This document shows positions 25,138 to 33,467 of a stretch of DNA of 54,238 nucleotides, piece by piece. Made by a program: the position numbers and the translations under genes. Every line of letters starts with the position of its first letter. The stretch's first letter is position 1. This DNA is from JBCBSS01 sp039819065 (GTDB lineage Bacteria; Bacteroidota; Bacteroidia; Cytophagales; Cyclobacteriaceae), in the NCBI GenBank assembly GCA_039819065.1, contig JBCBSS010000034.1, forward strand, positions 1 through 54,238. Reading direction: 5' to 3'. The notes under the pieces were generated by a model. That model was not told where the DNA came from. It did not search any database and saw only the letters and a list, made by a program, of their open reading frames with translations.

Positions 25138-25782
25138 ATGAAGATGAGGAAAATATTGACAATAGTATTGATTATGGTTTCCGGAAGCATTTATGCCCAA
25201 TCGGCTAATGCCATATTCAACATCGGATCCAGACAATTTATCAATGAGCAGAAGGAAGAAGCATTGAATACGGTCAATAGAGGGTTGAAGAAATATCCGG
25301 GTAATCGTAAACTGGAAGAGCTCAAAAAACTCCTGGAACAACAGGGCGAGCAAAATCAGGATCAGCAGAAGCAAGACAAGCAAGATCAAAACCAGGATCA
25401 AGAAAATCAGGATCAGCAGCAGAATCAAGACCAGCAAAACCAAGATCAGCAGAATCAGGATCAACAGAACCAGGATCAGCAACAGCAAGACCAGGAAGGT
25501 GAACAACAGGATCAGCAACAGGAAAAAGAAGGAAAAGAAGGTGAAGAACAAAAGAAGGAAGAAAAGGGACAAGAGCAGCAACCCAAAGAAGGTGACGATT
25601 CTGAACCCAAGGAAAGCGATGACCAATTAAATAGCACTGCTGATAAGTTGAAAGAAATGAAGATCACCTTGGAAAAAGCCAGGGCGATAATGGAGGCCCT
25701 CAAGAACAACGAAAAGCAATACATCCAGGAAAAAGTCCGAAAACCTTCAAAACGTAAAGATCGAACTAAACCTGATTGGTAG
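25138..25782 (+). CDS. BatC-like protein with Q/D/N-rich central tract
   Basis: The 214-aa protein has a signal peptide (ending IYAQ, about residue 21) and one TPR-like helix pair (28-65). A low-complexity tract at about 68-165 is built from near-periodic QNQDQ units turning into E/K-rich sequence. The C-terminal helix 'LEKARAIMEALKNNEKQYIQEK' ends in basic residues and 'TKPDW', the ending I recognise from BatC proteins. It follows the TPR gene by 4 bp. ATG 25144 (MRKIL) is an alternative start. The long open frame on the opposite strand is a by-product of the repeat. Confidence 0.75.
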   Translation: MKMRKILTIVLIMVSGSIYAQSANAIFNIGSRQFINEQKEEALNTVNRGLKKYPGNRKLEELKKLLEQQGEQNQDQQKQDKQDQNQDQENQDQQQNQDQQNQDQQNQDQQNQDQQQQDQEGEQQDQQQEKEGKEGEEQKKEEKGQEQQPKEGDDSEPKESDDQLNSTADKLKEMKITLEKARAIMEALKNNEKQYIQEKVRKPSKRKDRTKPDW

Positions 25783-25955
25783 CCTACTCACCCAAATGCC
25801 TGTTCATTTGAACATACGCCCCTAAATCGTAGTGCGTTTAGGGTTAAACTACTGATCACGGCATTTCATAACCCTAAAGAAAACAAAGCCAATTTTTGCC
25901 AATAGTCAAGGGGTAATAAGTTAAGGCCATTACCTATTATCTATTACAAATTAGT

Positions 25956-25963
25956 TATTTTTG
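25956..25963 (+). promoter_or_regulatory. Candidate Bacteroidota -7 box for the thiolase gene
   Basis: TATTTTTG fits the TAnnTTTG -7 consensus of Bacteroidota promoters and lies about 65 bp before the thiolase start. I see no good TTTG -33 element at the right spacing, so the assignment is weak. Confidence 0.3.
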
Positions 25964-26028
25964 ACGCTCGCAAACGATTGTTAGGTTCAATAGAAAAACA
26001 AACCACTCAACATAATTTTTAAAATCTT

Positions 26029-27207
26029 ATGAAAGAAGTATTTATTGCCTCAGCAGTAAGAACACCAATAGGAAGTTTCGGCGGTGTTTTATCAAGTCTT
26101 ACTGCAGTGCAACTAGGTTCTATCGCCATCAAAGGTGCTTTGGAAAAGGCTGGAGTTGACGCTAAGGAAGTTGATGAAGTACTGATGGGTAATGTGGTAT
26201 CAGCCAATCTCGGTCAGGCACCTGCCAGACAAGCAGCTATCGGAGCAGGAATAGGTCACAATGTCCCTTGTACTGTCGTTAATAAAGTATGTGCCTCAGG
26301 AATGAAAGCAGTCATGTTCGGCGCTCAGTCGATCATGCTTGGCCAGAATGACCTTGTTGTTGCCGGAGGTATGGAAAGTATGTCTAATATCCCATTCTAC
26401 ATTCCTAAAGCCAGGTTCGGTTATAAATATGGAAACGGTGAGTTAATCGACGGCCTTCAGAAAGATGGCCTTTGGGAAGTATATCACGAATTCCCAATGG
26501 GAAGCTGCGCTGATAACACAGCCAAAGAAATGAACATCACGCGTGAAATGCAGGATGAGTATGCTATTAATTCGTACAAAAGATCCGCTGCCGCTACCGA
26601 AGCTGGCAAATTTCAAGATGAGATCATACCAGTTGAAATTCCTCAGCGCAAAGGCGAGCCTAAGTTGATCACCGAAGACGAGGAGTTCAAAAATGTAATC
26701 TTCGAAAAGATACCTGGTCTTAGACCTGTTTTCAACAAAGATGGTACTGTAACAGCAGCCAATGCGTCCACTATCAATGATGGTGCAAGTGCATTGATTC
26801 TAGCCAGTAAGGAAAAAGTAGAGGAGCTTGGCCTGACTGTAGTAGCCAAGATCAAAGGTTTTGCCGATGCGGCTCAAGAGCCGATTTGGTTCACTACCTC
26901 CCCTTCTCTTGCTATTCCTAAAGCCATGAAAATGGCAGGTGTTGAAAAGTCGGATGTAGATTACTACGAAATCAACGAAGCTTTTGCAGCCGTAGCGATT
27001 GCTAACAATATGAATCTTGAGTTGGATCCAGAGAAGGTAAATGTGAATGGTGGTGCGGTAGCACTTGGCCACCCGCTTGGTGCTTCTGGTGCGAGAATCC
27101 TTACCACCCTTAATGGTGTATTGCATCAAAATGAATGTAGCATTGGAGTCGCCGGTATTTGCAACGGTGGCGGAGGTGCTTCAGCCATGGTGCTGGAAAA
27201 AGTATAA
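26029..27207 (+). CDS. Acetyl-CoA C-acetyltransferase (thiolase)
   Basis: The 392-aa enzyme condenses or cleaves acetyl-CoA units (acetoacetyl-CoA plus CoA to two acetyl-CoA, or longer acyl chains). All catalytic parts are visible: nucleophile Cys88 in NKVCASGMK, 'YEINEAFAA', His near residue 348 in GHPLGASGAR and the second Cys near 379 in CNGGGGA. Length and motifs fit the degradative/biosynthetic thiolase family; acetyl-CoA specificity is inferred. It is monocistronic, with a strong terminator 25 bp downstream. Confidence 0.93.
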   Translation: MKEVFIASAVRTPIGSFGGVLSSLTAVQLGSIAIKGALEKAGVDAKEVDEVLMGNVVSANLGQAPARQAAIGAGIGHNVPCTVVNKVCASGMKAVMFGAQSIMLGQNDLVVAGGMESMSNIPFYIPKARFGYKYGNGELIDGLQKDGLWEVYHEFPMGSCADNTAKEMNITREMQDEYAINSYKRSAAATEAGKFQDEIIPVEIPQRKGEPKLITEDEEFKNVIFEKIPGLRPVFNKDGTVTAANASTINDGASALILASKEKVEELGLTVVAKIKGFADAAQEPIWFTTSPSLAIPKAMKMAGVEKSDVDYYEINEAFAAVAIANNMNLELDPEKVNVNGGAVALGHPLGASGARILTTLNGVLHQNECSIGVAGICNGGGGASAMVLEKV

Positions 27208-27232
27208 AAGAAGCTTACCCATAATAAATGTT

Positions 27233-27268
27233 AAAGCCTTACGTTTTTCGTAAGGCTTTCTTATTTTT
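27233..27268 (+). terminator. Intrinsic terminator after the thiolase gene
   Basis: AAAGCCTTACG (27233-27243) pairs perfectly with CGTAAGGCTTT (27249-27259) around a T5 loop, and a T-rich tail (TTATTTTT) follows. It overlaps the first codons of the open frame at 27228, which is the main reason to start the next gene downstream. Confidence 0.85.
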
Positions 27269-27317
27269 AATGATTGTAAAAGTGCCCTCTATGCTATCAA
27301 CGAATGATTTTAAAGTC

Positions 27318-28640
27318 ATGTGCAAATACGTACTGTTGTTAGTCTCCGGTGTGATCTTCACCACCCAAACTTCCCTTGCCCAGTCAGAAATACGCACTTA
27401 TTATGACAACGAGAAGGAACTCTTGAAGGAGAAGTATCTGGTCCTGGCCGGAGATTTAGAAAGAGTTGATGGCAAGTACCAAAAATTCCACCCTAACGGA
27501 CAGTTAGCTACCGAAGGAGTATTCAGTGATGGGGAAAAAACAGGCACTTTCGTAGAATACTATGACAATGGCACCAAGTTCAGGAGCATTGGCTATAAGG
27601 CTGGTATTAAGAATGGTGCTTTTACCATTTATAACCCACAAGGCAAAGTCATACAACAAGGTACATTCAAGAATGATCAACTTGACGATAGCCTTCACAC
27701 TTTCTTCGATAACGGACAGCCACGTACCAAAGCATTTTTTGCTGGAGGCAAGCCCAACGGGATAGTGATCGACTATTATACCAATGGCAAAGTAAAAAAA
27801 GAACTCACCTATGTTGACGGTATGCAAACGGGTATAGGAAAAACCTATTACGAAGATGGTAAGCTAAAAACAGAAGGTAATTATAAAAACGGACTGCTCA
27901 ACGGTTATTATAAAACCTATCATCCTAACGGTCAACTAGATACTGAATCGGAGATGAAAGAAGGTGCTAAAAACAGCAATTTCAAGTCTTATAATGAAAA
28001 GGGCACATTGATCGTAGAAGGGCATTATGCCAATGGTGCCTTGGATGGCAAGAACATTGGTTATTTTGACAACGGAAAGGTCAAACATGAATTCAACTAC
28101 ATCGACGGCAAGAAAGATGGCACCAATATCGAGTACCACACCAATGGTAAGGTAAAGTCAAAAGGCAAATACACCAATGAAGAAAAGAATCGCAGCGTTA
28201 CCGAATATTTCGAGGATGGTCAGGTAAAATCAGTCCAAGCTTTTGAAGATGATAAGCCTATCGATGTACACAAATTCTACTATGCGAATGGGCAGTTGAA
28301 ATTGGTCAAGCCTCACGAAAACGGAGGGCTCAATGGCAATCAAATAGCCTACTATGAAAATGGCAATCCAAAGTCAGAAGAGCCCTTGAAGTTCGGGAAG
28401 CGATACGGCGTCGTCAAGACTTACTTCTCTTCCGGAAAGCTAAAAACAGAAGCTAACTTCCAGAGTGATAAAAATCACGGCGTCTACATAGAGTACCATG
28501 ATAACGGCTCCGTAGCCCTGGAAGGCAAATATGCTGCTAATCGTAAAGTCGGAGATTGGAAATATTACAACGACCAGGAAGAACTCATTAAGACCGAAGT
28601 TTATCAAGTGGATAAGCTTGTCAAAACGATCACGCCGTAA
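27318..28640 (+). CDS. Secreted YwqK/MORN-type repeat protein
   Basis: From ATG 27318 the protein has 440 aa, with a signal peptide (MCKYVLLLVSGVIFTTQTSLAQ). About sixteen copies of a 22-24-residue beta repeat follow, with the consensus 'YxNGKxKxExxYxxGxxxGxxxxY'. This is the MORN-2 repeat of proteins labelled YwqK antitoxins, but an exported array this long is more likely a structural or binding surface than an antitoxin. The frame is open from 27228, but that extension reads through the thiolase terminator and lacks a signal peptide at its end. Confidence 0.8.
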   Translation: MCKYVLLLVSGVIFTTQTSLAQSEIRTYYDNEKELLKEKYLVLAGDLERVDGKYQKFHPNGQLATEGVFSDGEKTGTFVEYYDNGTKFRSIGYKAGIKNGAFTIYNPQGKVIQQGTFKNDQLDDSLHTFFDNGQPRTKAFFAGGKPNGIVIDYYTNGKVKKELTYVDGMQTGIGKTYYEDGKLKTEGNYKNGLLNGYYKTYHPNGQLDTESEMKEGAKNSNFKSYNEKGTLIVEGHYANGALDGKNIGYFDNGKVKHEFNYIDGKKDGTNIEYHTNGKVKSKGKYTNEEKNRSVTEYFEDGQVKSVQAFEDDKPIDVHKFYYANGQLKLVKPHENGGLNGNQIAYYENGNPKSEEPLKFGKRYGVVKTYFSSGKLKTEANFQSDKNHGVYIEYHDNGSVALEGKYAANRKVGDWKYYNDQEELIKTEVYQVDKLVKTITP

Positions 28641-28704
28641 TCATAGCCTGAATTTCAACATAAGACAGGTAAAGCTTCGAGCAAACCATAAAAAAACTGT
28701 CTTT

Positions 28705-28720
28705 CCCCGACTCGTCGGGG
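28705..28720. repeat. Palindrome CCCCGACTCGTCGGGG
   Basis: A short palindrome of the CCCGA(N)TCGGG family, followed by GAGAAATCTTTCTT. It appears to be a partial copy of the element that starts 64 bp downstream. Confidence 0.5.
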
Positions 28721-28783
28721 GAGAAATCTTTCTTAATAAAATCTGAGACTGAACAAAGACAATTAATCCTTAATGGAGAAATG

Positions 28784-28926
28784 AGGCTGTCTCAAAAGCT
28801 GTCTTTTCGATCCCGACTGGTCGGGAGAGAAATCTTACTCGACTCAAAGTGTTGGTTGTACAGGGAGTAAGATTTCTCATCCCGATTGATCGGGATGACA
28901 TTAGAACGAGCTTTAAAGACAGCCCC
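28784..28926. repeat. MITE-like 143-bp element with terminal inverted repeats
   Basis: The element starts with GGGCTGTCTCAAAAGCT-like sequence and ends with the complementary AGCTTTAAAGACAGCCC. Inside are two CCCGA/TCGGG palindromes (28811-28826, 28879-28898). Between them is a perfect 14-bp inverted repeat, GAGAAATCTTACTC (28827-28840) and its complement (28865-28878). Related copies lie at 38956-39088 and, degenerate, at 4905-5012. No coding sequence is present, so it is non-autonomous. Confidence 0.65.
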
Positions 28927-29014
28927 AACAGTTTTTATGGTTTGCTCCATATCTATAGCTAACTCAAGCTGTGTAAAATACGCTCACTAATTGGATTTAA
29001 CCTTTGGCGAAAGC

Positions 29015-29022
29015 TAAATTTG
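29015..29022 (+). promoter_or_regulatory. Candidate -7 box directly before purC
   Basis: TAAATTTG fits TAnnTTTG, with a TTG about 21 bases upstream (28991). If used, transcription would begin at or next to the ATG at 29029, giving a nearly leaderless message. This rests on the consensus alone. Confidence 0.25.
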
Positions 29023-29028
29023 CTGCCT

Positions 29029-29964
29029 ATGACCGAAGGTATTAAAGAAACGAACTTTAAGTTCGAAGGCCAGGATAGCTTCTATCGTGGTAAAGTCAGG
29101 GATGTTTATTTGTTTCCTGATCAACTGGTGATGGTAGCCACCGATCGTATCTCTGCATTTGATGTGGTATTACCCAAAGCCATTCCCTACAAAGGGCAAG
29201 TGCTTAACCAGATAGCGGCTAAGAACCTGGAAGCCACTAAAGACATTGTGCCTAATTGGATTTCATCGGTTCCAGATCCTAATGTTAGCATTGGCCTCAA
29301 ATGCGATACCTTCCCGGTAGAAATGGTGATCAGAGGATACCTTGCCGGTCATGCATGGAGGGAATACCGAGCAGGAAAGCGCTCCATTTGTGGCGTACCG
29401 CTTCCAGAAGGTTTGAAAGAAAACGACCGCTTACCAGCGCCTATTATCACGCCAACTACCAAGGCTTCTGAAGGCCATGATGAGGATATATCGAAAGAGG
29501 AAATCTTAAAGCAGGGCTTGGTTTCGGCTGAAGATTATGCTGTGTTGGAAGAATATACCCAGCAACTCTTTGCAAGGGGAACCGCCATAGCCAAAGAAAG
29601 AGAACTGATTCTGGTAGATACCAAATACGAATTCGGGAAATACAAAGGCCAGATATACCTGATCGATGAGGTACATACACCTGATTCGTCGAGGTTTTTC
29701 TACCTTGATGGCTATGAAGAACGCCAACATCAGGGGGAAAAGCAAAAACAGCTTTCTAAAGAATTCGTAAGGCAGTGGTTGATCTCTGAGGGCTTTCAGG
29801 GAAAGGAGGGTCAACAAATCCCTGAAATGACATCGGAAGTAATCAATTCCATTTCGAATCGATACATAGAATTATACGAAAAGGTAACAGGCGAAAAGCT
29901 GGCCAGAGAGAATTATGACGAGGCTTTAGAAAGAATAGAACAAAATATCATTAAATCCATTTAA
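29029..29964 (+). CDS. purC: Phosphoribosylaminoimidazole-succinocarboxamide synthase
   Basis: This SAICAR synthetase joins CAIR and aspartate with ATP in step 8 of purine synthesis, in the cytosol. Motifs seen are 'FYRGKVRDVY' at the N-terminus, 'DRISAFDVVLPKAIPYKG', 'EMVIRGYLAGHAW', 'SEGHDEDIS', 'LVDTKYEFG' and 'LIDEVHTPDSSRF'. At 311 aa it is of the longer Bacteroidota/yeast-like type. The frame extends to a TTG at 29020; ATG 29029 (MTEGIKETNF) is the natural start. It is monocistronic. Confidence 0.95.
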   Translation: MTEGIKETNFKFEGQDSFYRGKVRDVYLFPDQLVMVATDRISAFDVVLPKAIPYKGQVLNQIAAKNLEATKDIVPNWISSVPDPNVSIGLKCDTFPVEMVIRGYLAGHAWREYRAGKRSICGVPLPEGLKENDRLPAPIITPTTKASEGHDEDISKEEILKQGLVSAEDYAVLEEYTQQLFARGTAIAKERELILVDTKYEFGKYKGQIYLIDEVHTPDSSRFFYLDGYEERQHQGEKQKQLSKEFVRQWLISEGFQGKEGQQIPEMTSEVINSISNRYIELYEKVTGEKLARENYDEALERIEQNIIKSI

Positions 29965-30039
29965 TATCTTAAATTGCGTTGCTCCCAACGGGATGTAACT
30001 CATTTTTTAAGATTGACTAAAAGTTACAAGTAACTAATT

Positions 30040-30420
30040 ATGAAGTACACGATCGACAAGCAGGAGAAGTATTCCCTGATTAGATTAAACGAAGAAAAAC
30101 TAGATTCCCATATTGCGCCTGATCTGAAGTCAGAACTTGTGACGAAACACGCGGAAGGCATTAAGAATATCATTTTAGACCTATCGGAAGTGAAGTACAC
30201 TGACTCATCAGGATTGAGCGCACTTTTGGTAGGTAATAGAATCATCCAGGAGAACGGTGGCATATTTGTGATCGCCTGTCTATCTGATCACACCATGAAG
30301 TTGATCAAGATATCTCAACTGGACAGCGTATTGAATATTCTTCCTACCATAGAAGAAGCTGTAGATGCCGTTTTCATGCATGAAATCGAAAACGACCTCA
30401 AGGACGGGGAAGAGAGTTAA
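30040..30420 (+). CDS. STAS-domain anti-sigma-factor antagonist
   Basis: The 126-aa protein is a SpoIIAA-like single STAS domain with the phosphorylation loop 'YTDSSGLSALL' (Ser56 predicted to be the phosphorylated residue). It would be switched by a serine kinase and a PP2C phosphatase; the SpoIIE-type phosphatase at 50019-51791 is a possible but unproven partner. It ends 11 bp before the RNase Z gene, and the two are probably co-transcribed. Confidence 0.88.
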   Translation: MKYTIDKQEKYSLIRLNEEKLDSHIAPDLKSELVTKHAEGIKNIILDLSEVKYTDSSGLSALLVGNRIIQENGGIFVIACLSDHTMKLIKISQLDSVLNILPTIEEAVDAVFMHEIENDLKDGEES

Positions 30421-30431
30421 GTTGAACACAT

Positions 30432-31352
30432 TTGTCATTTTTTGAACTTAAAATACTTGGCTCTAACGCCGCTATGCCTGCTTACGGCAGGCATCACACC
30501 TCACAACTGCTCAAAATAAAAAATCAGTGTTTTCTCATTGACTGTGGAGAAAGTACACAAACACAGCTCTCACGGTATAATGGTAAACTGAATCAGATAG
30601 CACATATTTTCATTAGTCATTTACATGGTGATCATTACCTTGGGCTAATGGCCTTGTTATCATCGATGCACCTGATGAACAGGAAAAAACCGCTAAGGCT
30701 ATATGGACATAAAGGGCTCAGCGAGATCATATCCCTACAATTAAAATACTCTCATACCGTATTTAACTACGAGATTGATTTTGTAGAACTGGATCCCAAA
30801 GAGCCTAGGGTAATCTTCGAAAACGACGAGCTCACGGTAGAAACGATACCCCTTAGGCATCGCATTAGTTGTACTGGGTTTCTGTTTAAAGAGAAGCCAA
30901 AACCCAGACGACTAAATAAAGAACGATTGCCTAAGAATCTATCTTTGGAAAATATTGCCAGACTTAAGAAAGGCGAAGACGCGCTTGATGACAACGGCGA
31001 TGTCCTTTTCACGAATGAAGCATTGACTTTGCCGGCTAGGCCTTCCAGGGCTTATGCTTATTGCTCCGACACCATTTATTACGAAGACATTATTCCTCAA
31101 ATCCGTGGAGTGGACTTGTTATATCATGAAGCTACCTTCCTTGAAGAAGATGCAGAAAAAGCCGCTGGCACTTTTCATTCTACTGCCAAACAGGCTGCTT
31201 CCATCGCCAAGCAAGCTGAAGTGGGTACCCTAGTGATTGGCCATTTCTCTGCGCGGTATAAGGAGTTAGATGAATTTCTAACCGAAGCACAAAGTGTATT
31301 CGAGCGTACATCACTGGCAATTGAAGGAGAAGCTTTTGAAATCAAAGAGTGA
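30432..31352 (+). CDS. rnz: Ribonuclease Z
   Basis: The 306-aa metallo-beta-lactamase-fold nuclease removes tRNA 3' trailers. Zinc ligands are visible in SHLHGDH (His63, His65, Asp67, His68), with 'FLIDCGESTQ' before it, 'YCSDT' and 'LYHEATF' in the middle, and 'GHFSARY' near the end. The start is TTG (30432); the first ATG would remove the N-terminal strand, so TTG is preferred. Since the tRNAs in this window do not encode CCA, trailer removal by RNase Z fits. The stop overlaps the next start (TGATG). Confidence 0.92.
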   Translation: MSFFELKILGSNAAMPAYGRHHTSQLLKIKNQCFLIDCGESTQTQLSRYNGKLNQIAHIFISHLHGDHYLGLMALLSSMHLMNRKKPLRLYGHKGLSEIISLQLKYSHTVFNYEIDFVELDPKEPRVIFENDELTVETIPLRHRISCTGFLFKEKPKPRRLNKERLPKNLSLENIARLKKGEDALDDNGDVLFTNEALTLPARPSRAYAYCSDTIYYEDIIPQIRGVDLLYHEATFLEEDAEKAAGTFHSTAKQAASIAKQAEVGTLVIGHFSARYKELDEFLTEAQSVFERTSLAIEGEAFEIKE

Positions 31353-32149
31353 TGGTAAATAGCAGTAGAAAAACGAATCTCTTCATTATTCTGAGTGGTA
31401 TTTTCCTTACTAATGCCATTCTGGCCGAGATTATAGGCACCAAGATCTTTTCAGCAGAAGCTACGCTTGGCTTTGAACCGGGAAATATAGACCTATTCGG
31501 TTTCAGGCCAGAATTTAGCCTTACCGCCGGAGTATTGATCTGGCCTGTAGTTTTCATCACCACCGATGTCATCAATGAGTATTTCGGGAAGCAGGGTGTT
31601 AGAAAAATCAGCTTCATGGCCATCGGATTTATCATCTATTCTTTTCTAATTATTTGGGCTACAGCCAGTTTAGCTCCAGCCGCTTTTTGGCTTGATGTCA
31701 ATGGCACTGATGCCAATGGCAACCCTTTTGACGTCAATTATGCCTTCCAAAAGATATTCATACAAAGTACAAGAATCATCATTGCCTCATTGATAGCCTT
31801 CCTGATCGGACAACTTTTAGATGTTTTCATCTTTCATAAATTGAGGAAAATCACTGGTAGCAAAATGATTTGGTTAAGAGCCACCGGTTCTACTTTGGTT
31901 TCTCAATTGATAGACAGCTTTGTGGTACTGTTTGTAGCCTTCTATTTCCTTGCACCTGACGATCAGAAGTGGACGCTTAACAATGTCTTTACGGTGGGTA
32001 TCACCAATTATATCTACAAATTCCTGGTAGCCATTGCCCTGACTCCACTGCTCTATGTAGCACATTATCTCATTGATAACTATTTGGGCAAAGAGGCGGC
32101 TGGTGAAATGATGGAGGAAGCGGCGGCAAAGAGCAAGTCGTTTTTCTAA
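31352..32149 (+). CDS. Queuosine-precursor transporter (YhhQ/VUT family)
   Basis: The polytopic inner-membrane protein has six or seven helices and the family signatures 'EIIGTKIFSAEATLGF', 'WPVVFITTDVINEYFGKQGVRK' and 'RATGSTLVSQLIDSFVV'. YhhQ homologues import preQ0 or preQ1 for tRNA queuosine synthesis. ATG 31352 overlaps the rnz stop by one base; the GTG at 31349 is an alternative. Coupling to a tRNA-processing enzyme suggests a small tRNA-maturation operon. Confidence 0.9.
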   Translation: MVNSSRKTNLFIILSGIFLTNAILAEIIGTKIFSAEATLGFEPGNIDLFGFRPEFSLTAGVLIWPVVFITTDVINEYFGKQGVRKISFMAIGFIIYSFLIIWATASLAPAAFWLDVNGTDANGNPFDVNYAFQKIFIQSTRIIIASLIAFLIGQLLDVFIFHKLRKITGSKMIWLRATGSTLVSQLIDSFVVLFVAFYFLAPDDQKWTLNNVFTVGITNYIYKFLVAIALTPLLYVAHYLIDNYLGKEAAGEMMEEAAAKSKSFF

Positions 32150-32169
32150 GCTATCAGCGCCGAAACTTC

Positions 32170-32463
32170 TCATTGGCGGGTATTTTCCAGCCACTTACCA
32201 AAACTTTCAAACACTTGCTCCCAGCTATTAACAGTTAGCAAGTCAGCACCCGTATTCACTTCAAAGATCAGATGCTCTTCCCATTGACGGTCATCATTGA
32301 TTGTGGTGGTTTTACGTTTGAAGAACTCAAAGTAATCCTCTCTATTGGGTAAGTTGATCCGAATTCGGCCTTTCTTTTTCACGAAGAATACTTCCTCAGG
32401 TTTAATACCGAACTGGGTGGTGAGTTCCAGGATTTGTTTGTGTTGGGTTTTTGCCAGTTTCAT
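32170..32463 (-). CDS. Hypothetical protein, 97 aa
   Basis: A small soluble protein with a basic middle (FFVKKKGRIRINLPNREDYFEFFKRK) and an acidic C-terminal half ending in an amphipathic helix. There is no signal peptide or motif I recognise. It converges on the transporter gene, with only 20 bp between the stops. Confidence 0.5.
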   Translation of the reverse strand: MKLAKTQHKQILELTTQFGIKPEEVFFVKKKGRIRINLPNREDYFEFFKRKTTTINDDRQWEEHLIFEVNTGADLLTVNSWEQVFESFGKWLENTRQ

Positions 32464-32513
32464 GAAAGAGATTTCATCATGAAACTGGCGATTATATTAG
32501 TGAAAGGCAAATA

Positions 32514-32921
32514 CTACCTCCATGCTTTTGCGCTACAAAAATCGGTGAATACAGGATAGGATTCTAGATCCCTGACTGAGTAAGTCAGTGTTAACTCACC
32601 GTCATACCAAGTACCAGAGCCTTGCACCTCATATCCATTTACAATCTGGTGAGGGATGATCAACCTATTGGCCTCTACATCGGCACGAACCCTGATATCG
32701 ACACCGTAGAAGTTTCTTAGAAAAACATGATAGCCGTTGTTGGATTTTGATATGCGGATATCAAAGTAAGCATATTGATCCAATGTGGTGCTGTACTCTT
32801 CCACGCGATATGTGCCTACGAACTTATTGCGATCATCGAAAGCCGGTTCGATGATATAAACATCGCAGGCTGAGGCTATCAATACAAGGGCGAGTAATGG
32901 TAGAAACTTTTTCATGGTCAT
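32514..32921 (-). CDS. Small lipoprotein
   Basis: The frame is open from 33008, but ATG 32921 (MTMKKFLPLLALVLIASAC) or ATG 32915 starts directly with a signal peptide and lipobox (ASAC). About 117 residues form a beta-rich domain ('FVGTYRVEEYSTTLDQYAYFDIRIS', 'GSGTWYDGELTLTYSV'), typical of small Bacteroidota lipoproteins with a lipocalin-like or YceI-like sandwich. Function is unknown. Confidence 0.75.
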   Translation of the reverse strand: MTMKKFLPLLALVLIASACDVYIIEPAFDDRNKFVGTYRVEEYSTTLDQYAYFDIRISKSNNGYHVFLRNFYGVDIRVRADVEANRLIIPHQIVNGYEVQGSGTWYDGELTLTYSVRDLESYPVFTDFCSAKAWR

Positions 32922-33143
32922 CTTATTTAAGTTGACAATCGCTTTACCCTCATTATTACAATATTGAGGCCAAAAAGAAGATTTGAGTTGTAAGTATTTG
33001 ATTACCAATCTCTTAAAATAGAATCACCAGCGGTATGAGGGAATTGATTTCGAGATGGCTTCGTCGTACCCCCTCTCCATGACAGCTACTATCAAGGCAT
33101 CAGTCTTCTGGTATCGATAAGTGTTTTTATCTGAGTCTCTTCG

Positions 33144-33210
33144 TTGCCACGCCCTTCAGGCCGTGGACAGAATCAATAACCATCACAAAAAGGCTTTAGC
33201 CTTTAACTAT
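33144..33210. repeat. REP doublet, copy 1
   Basis: A first palindrome (GCCACG CCCTTCAGG CCGTGGAC) is followed about 20 bases later by CCATCACAAAAAGGCTTTAGCC. Two related doublets follow at 33300 (inverted) and 33468. The layout is that of REP pairs (REPINs). Confidence 0.55.
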
Positions 33211-33299
33211 TACCCGTTAAGGGGGTGAATTCATATTGATCAGTTTGATTACAAAAACACTTTGGAACGTATTATACTGCTTGCATCTGATTGTTAAAT

Positions 33300-33360
33300 T
33301 TAGCGGCTAAAGCCTTTTGTTGTGATGGCTAGTTTTTCCTGGGCTAAAGCCCAGGGCAAG
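33300..33360. repeat. REP doublet, copy 2 (inverted)
   Basis: GGCTAAAGCC, then GTGATGG, then the palindrome CCTGGGCTAAAGCCCAGG. Read on the minus strand it has the same order as copy 1, so it is the same element in the opposite orientation. Confidence 0.55.
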
Positions 33361-33467
33361 TTATGGGAGCACTTCTTTTGAGTTCATTTCAAGAGTGTCG
33401 GGCGTTTTGAACACGCCGCAAATGTACTCGGTTAGATAACTGCAGCTTAGACAGCTGTTGTATTGCC

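Noticed and set aside
25123..25626. 167-codon open frame opposite the BatC-like gene
   Set aside because: It is the complement of the Q/D/N repeat tract, giving a Leu/Ile/Phe polymer without a real start or fold.
27228..27317. N-terminal extension of the YwqK-like protein
   Set aside because: These codons lie in the thiolase terminator hairpin; a signal peptide starts at 27318.
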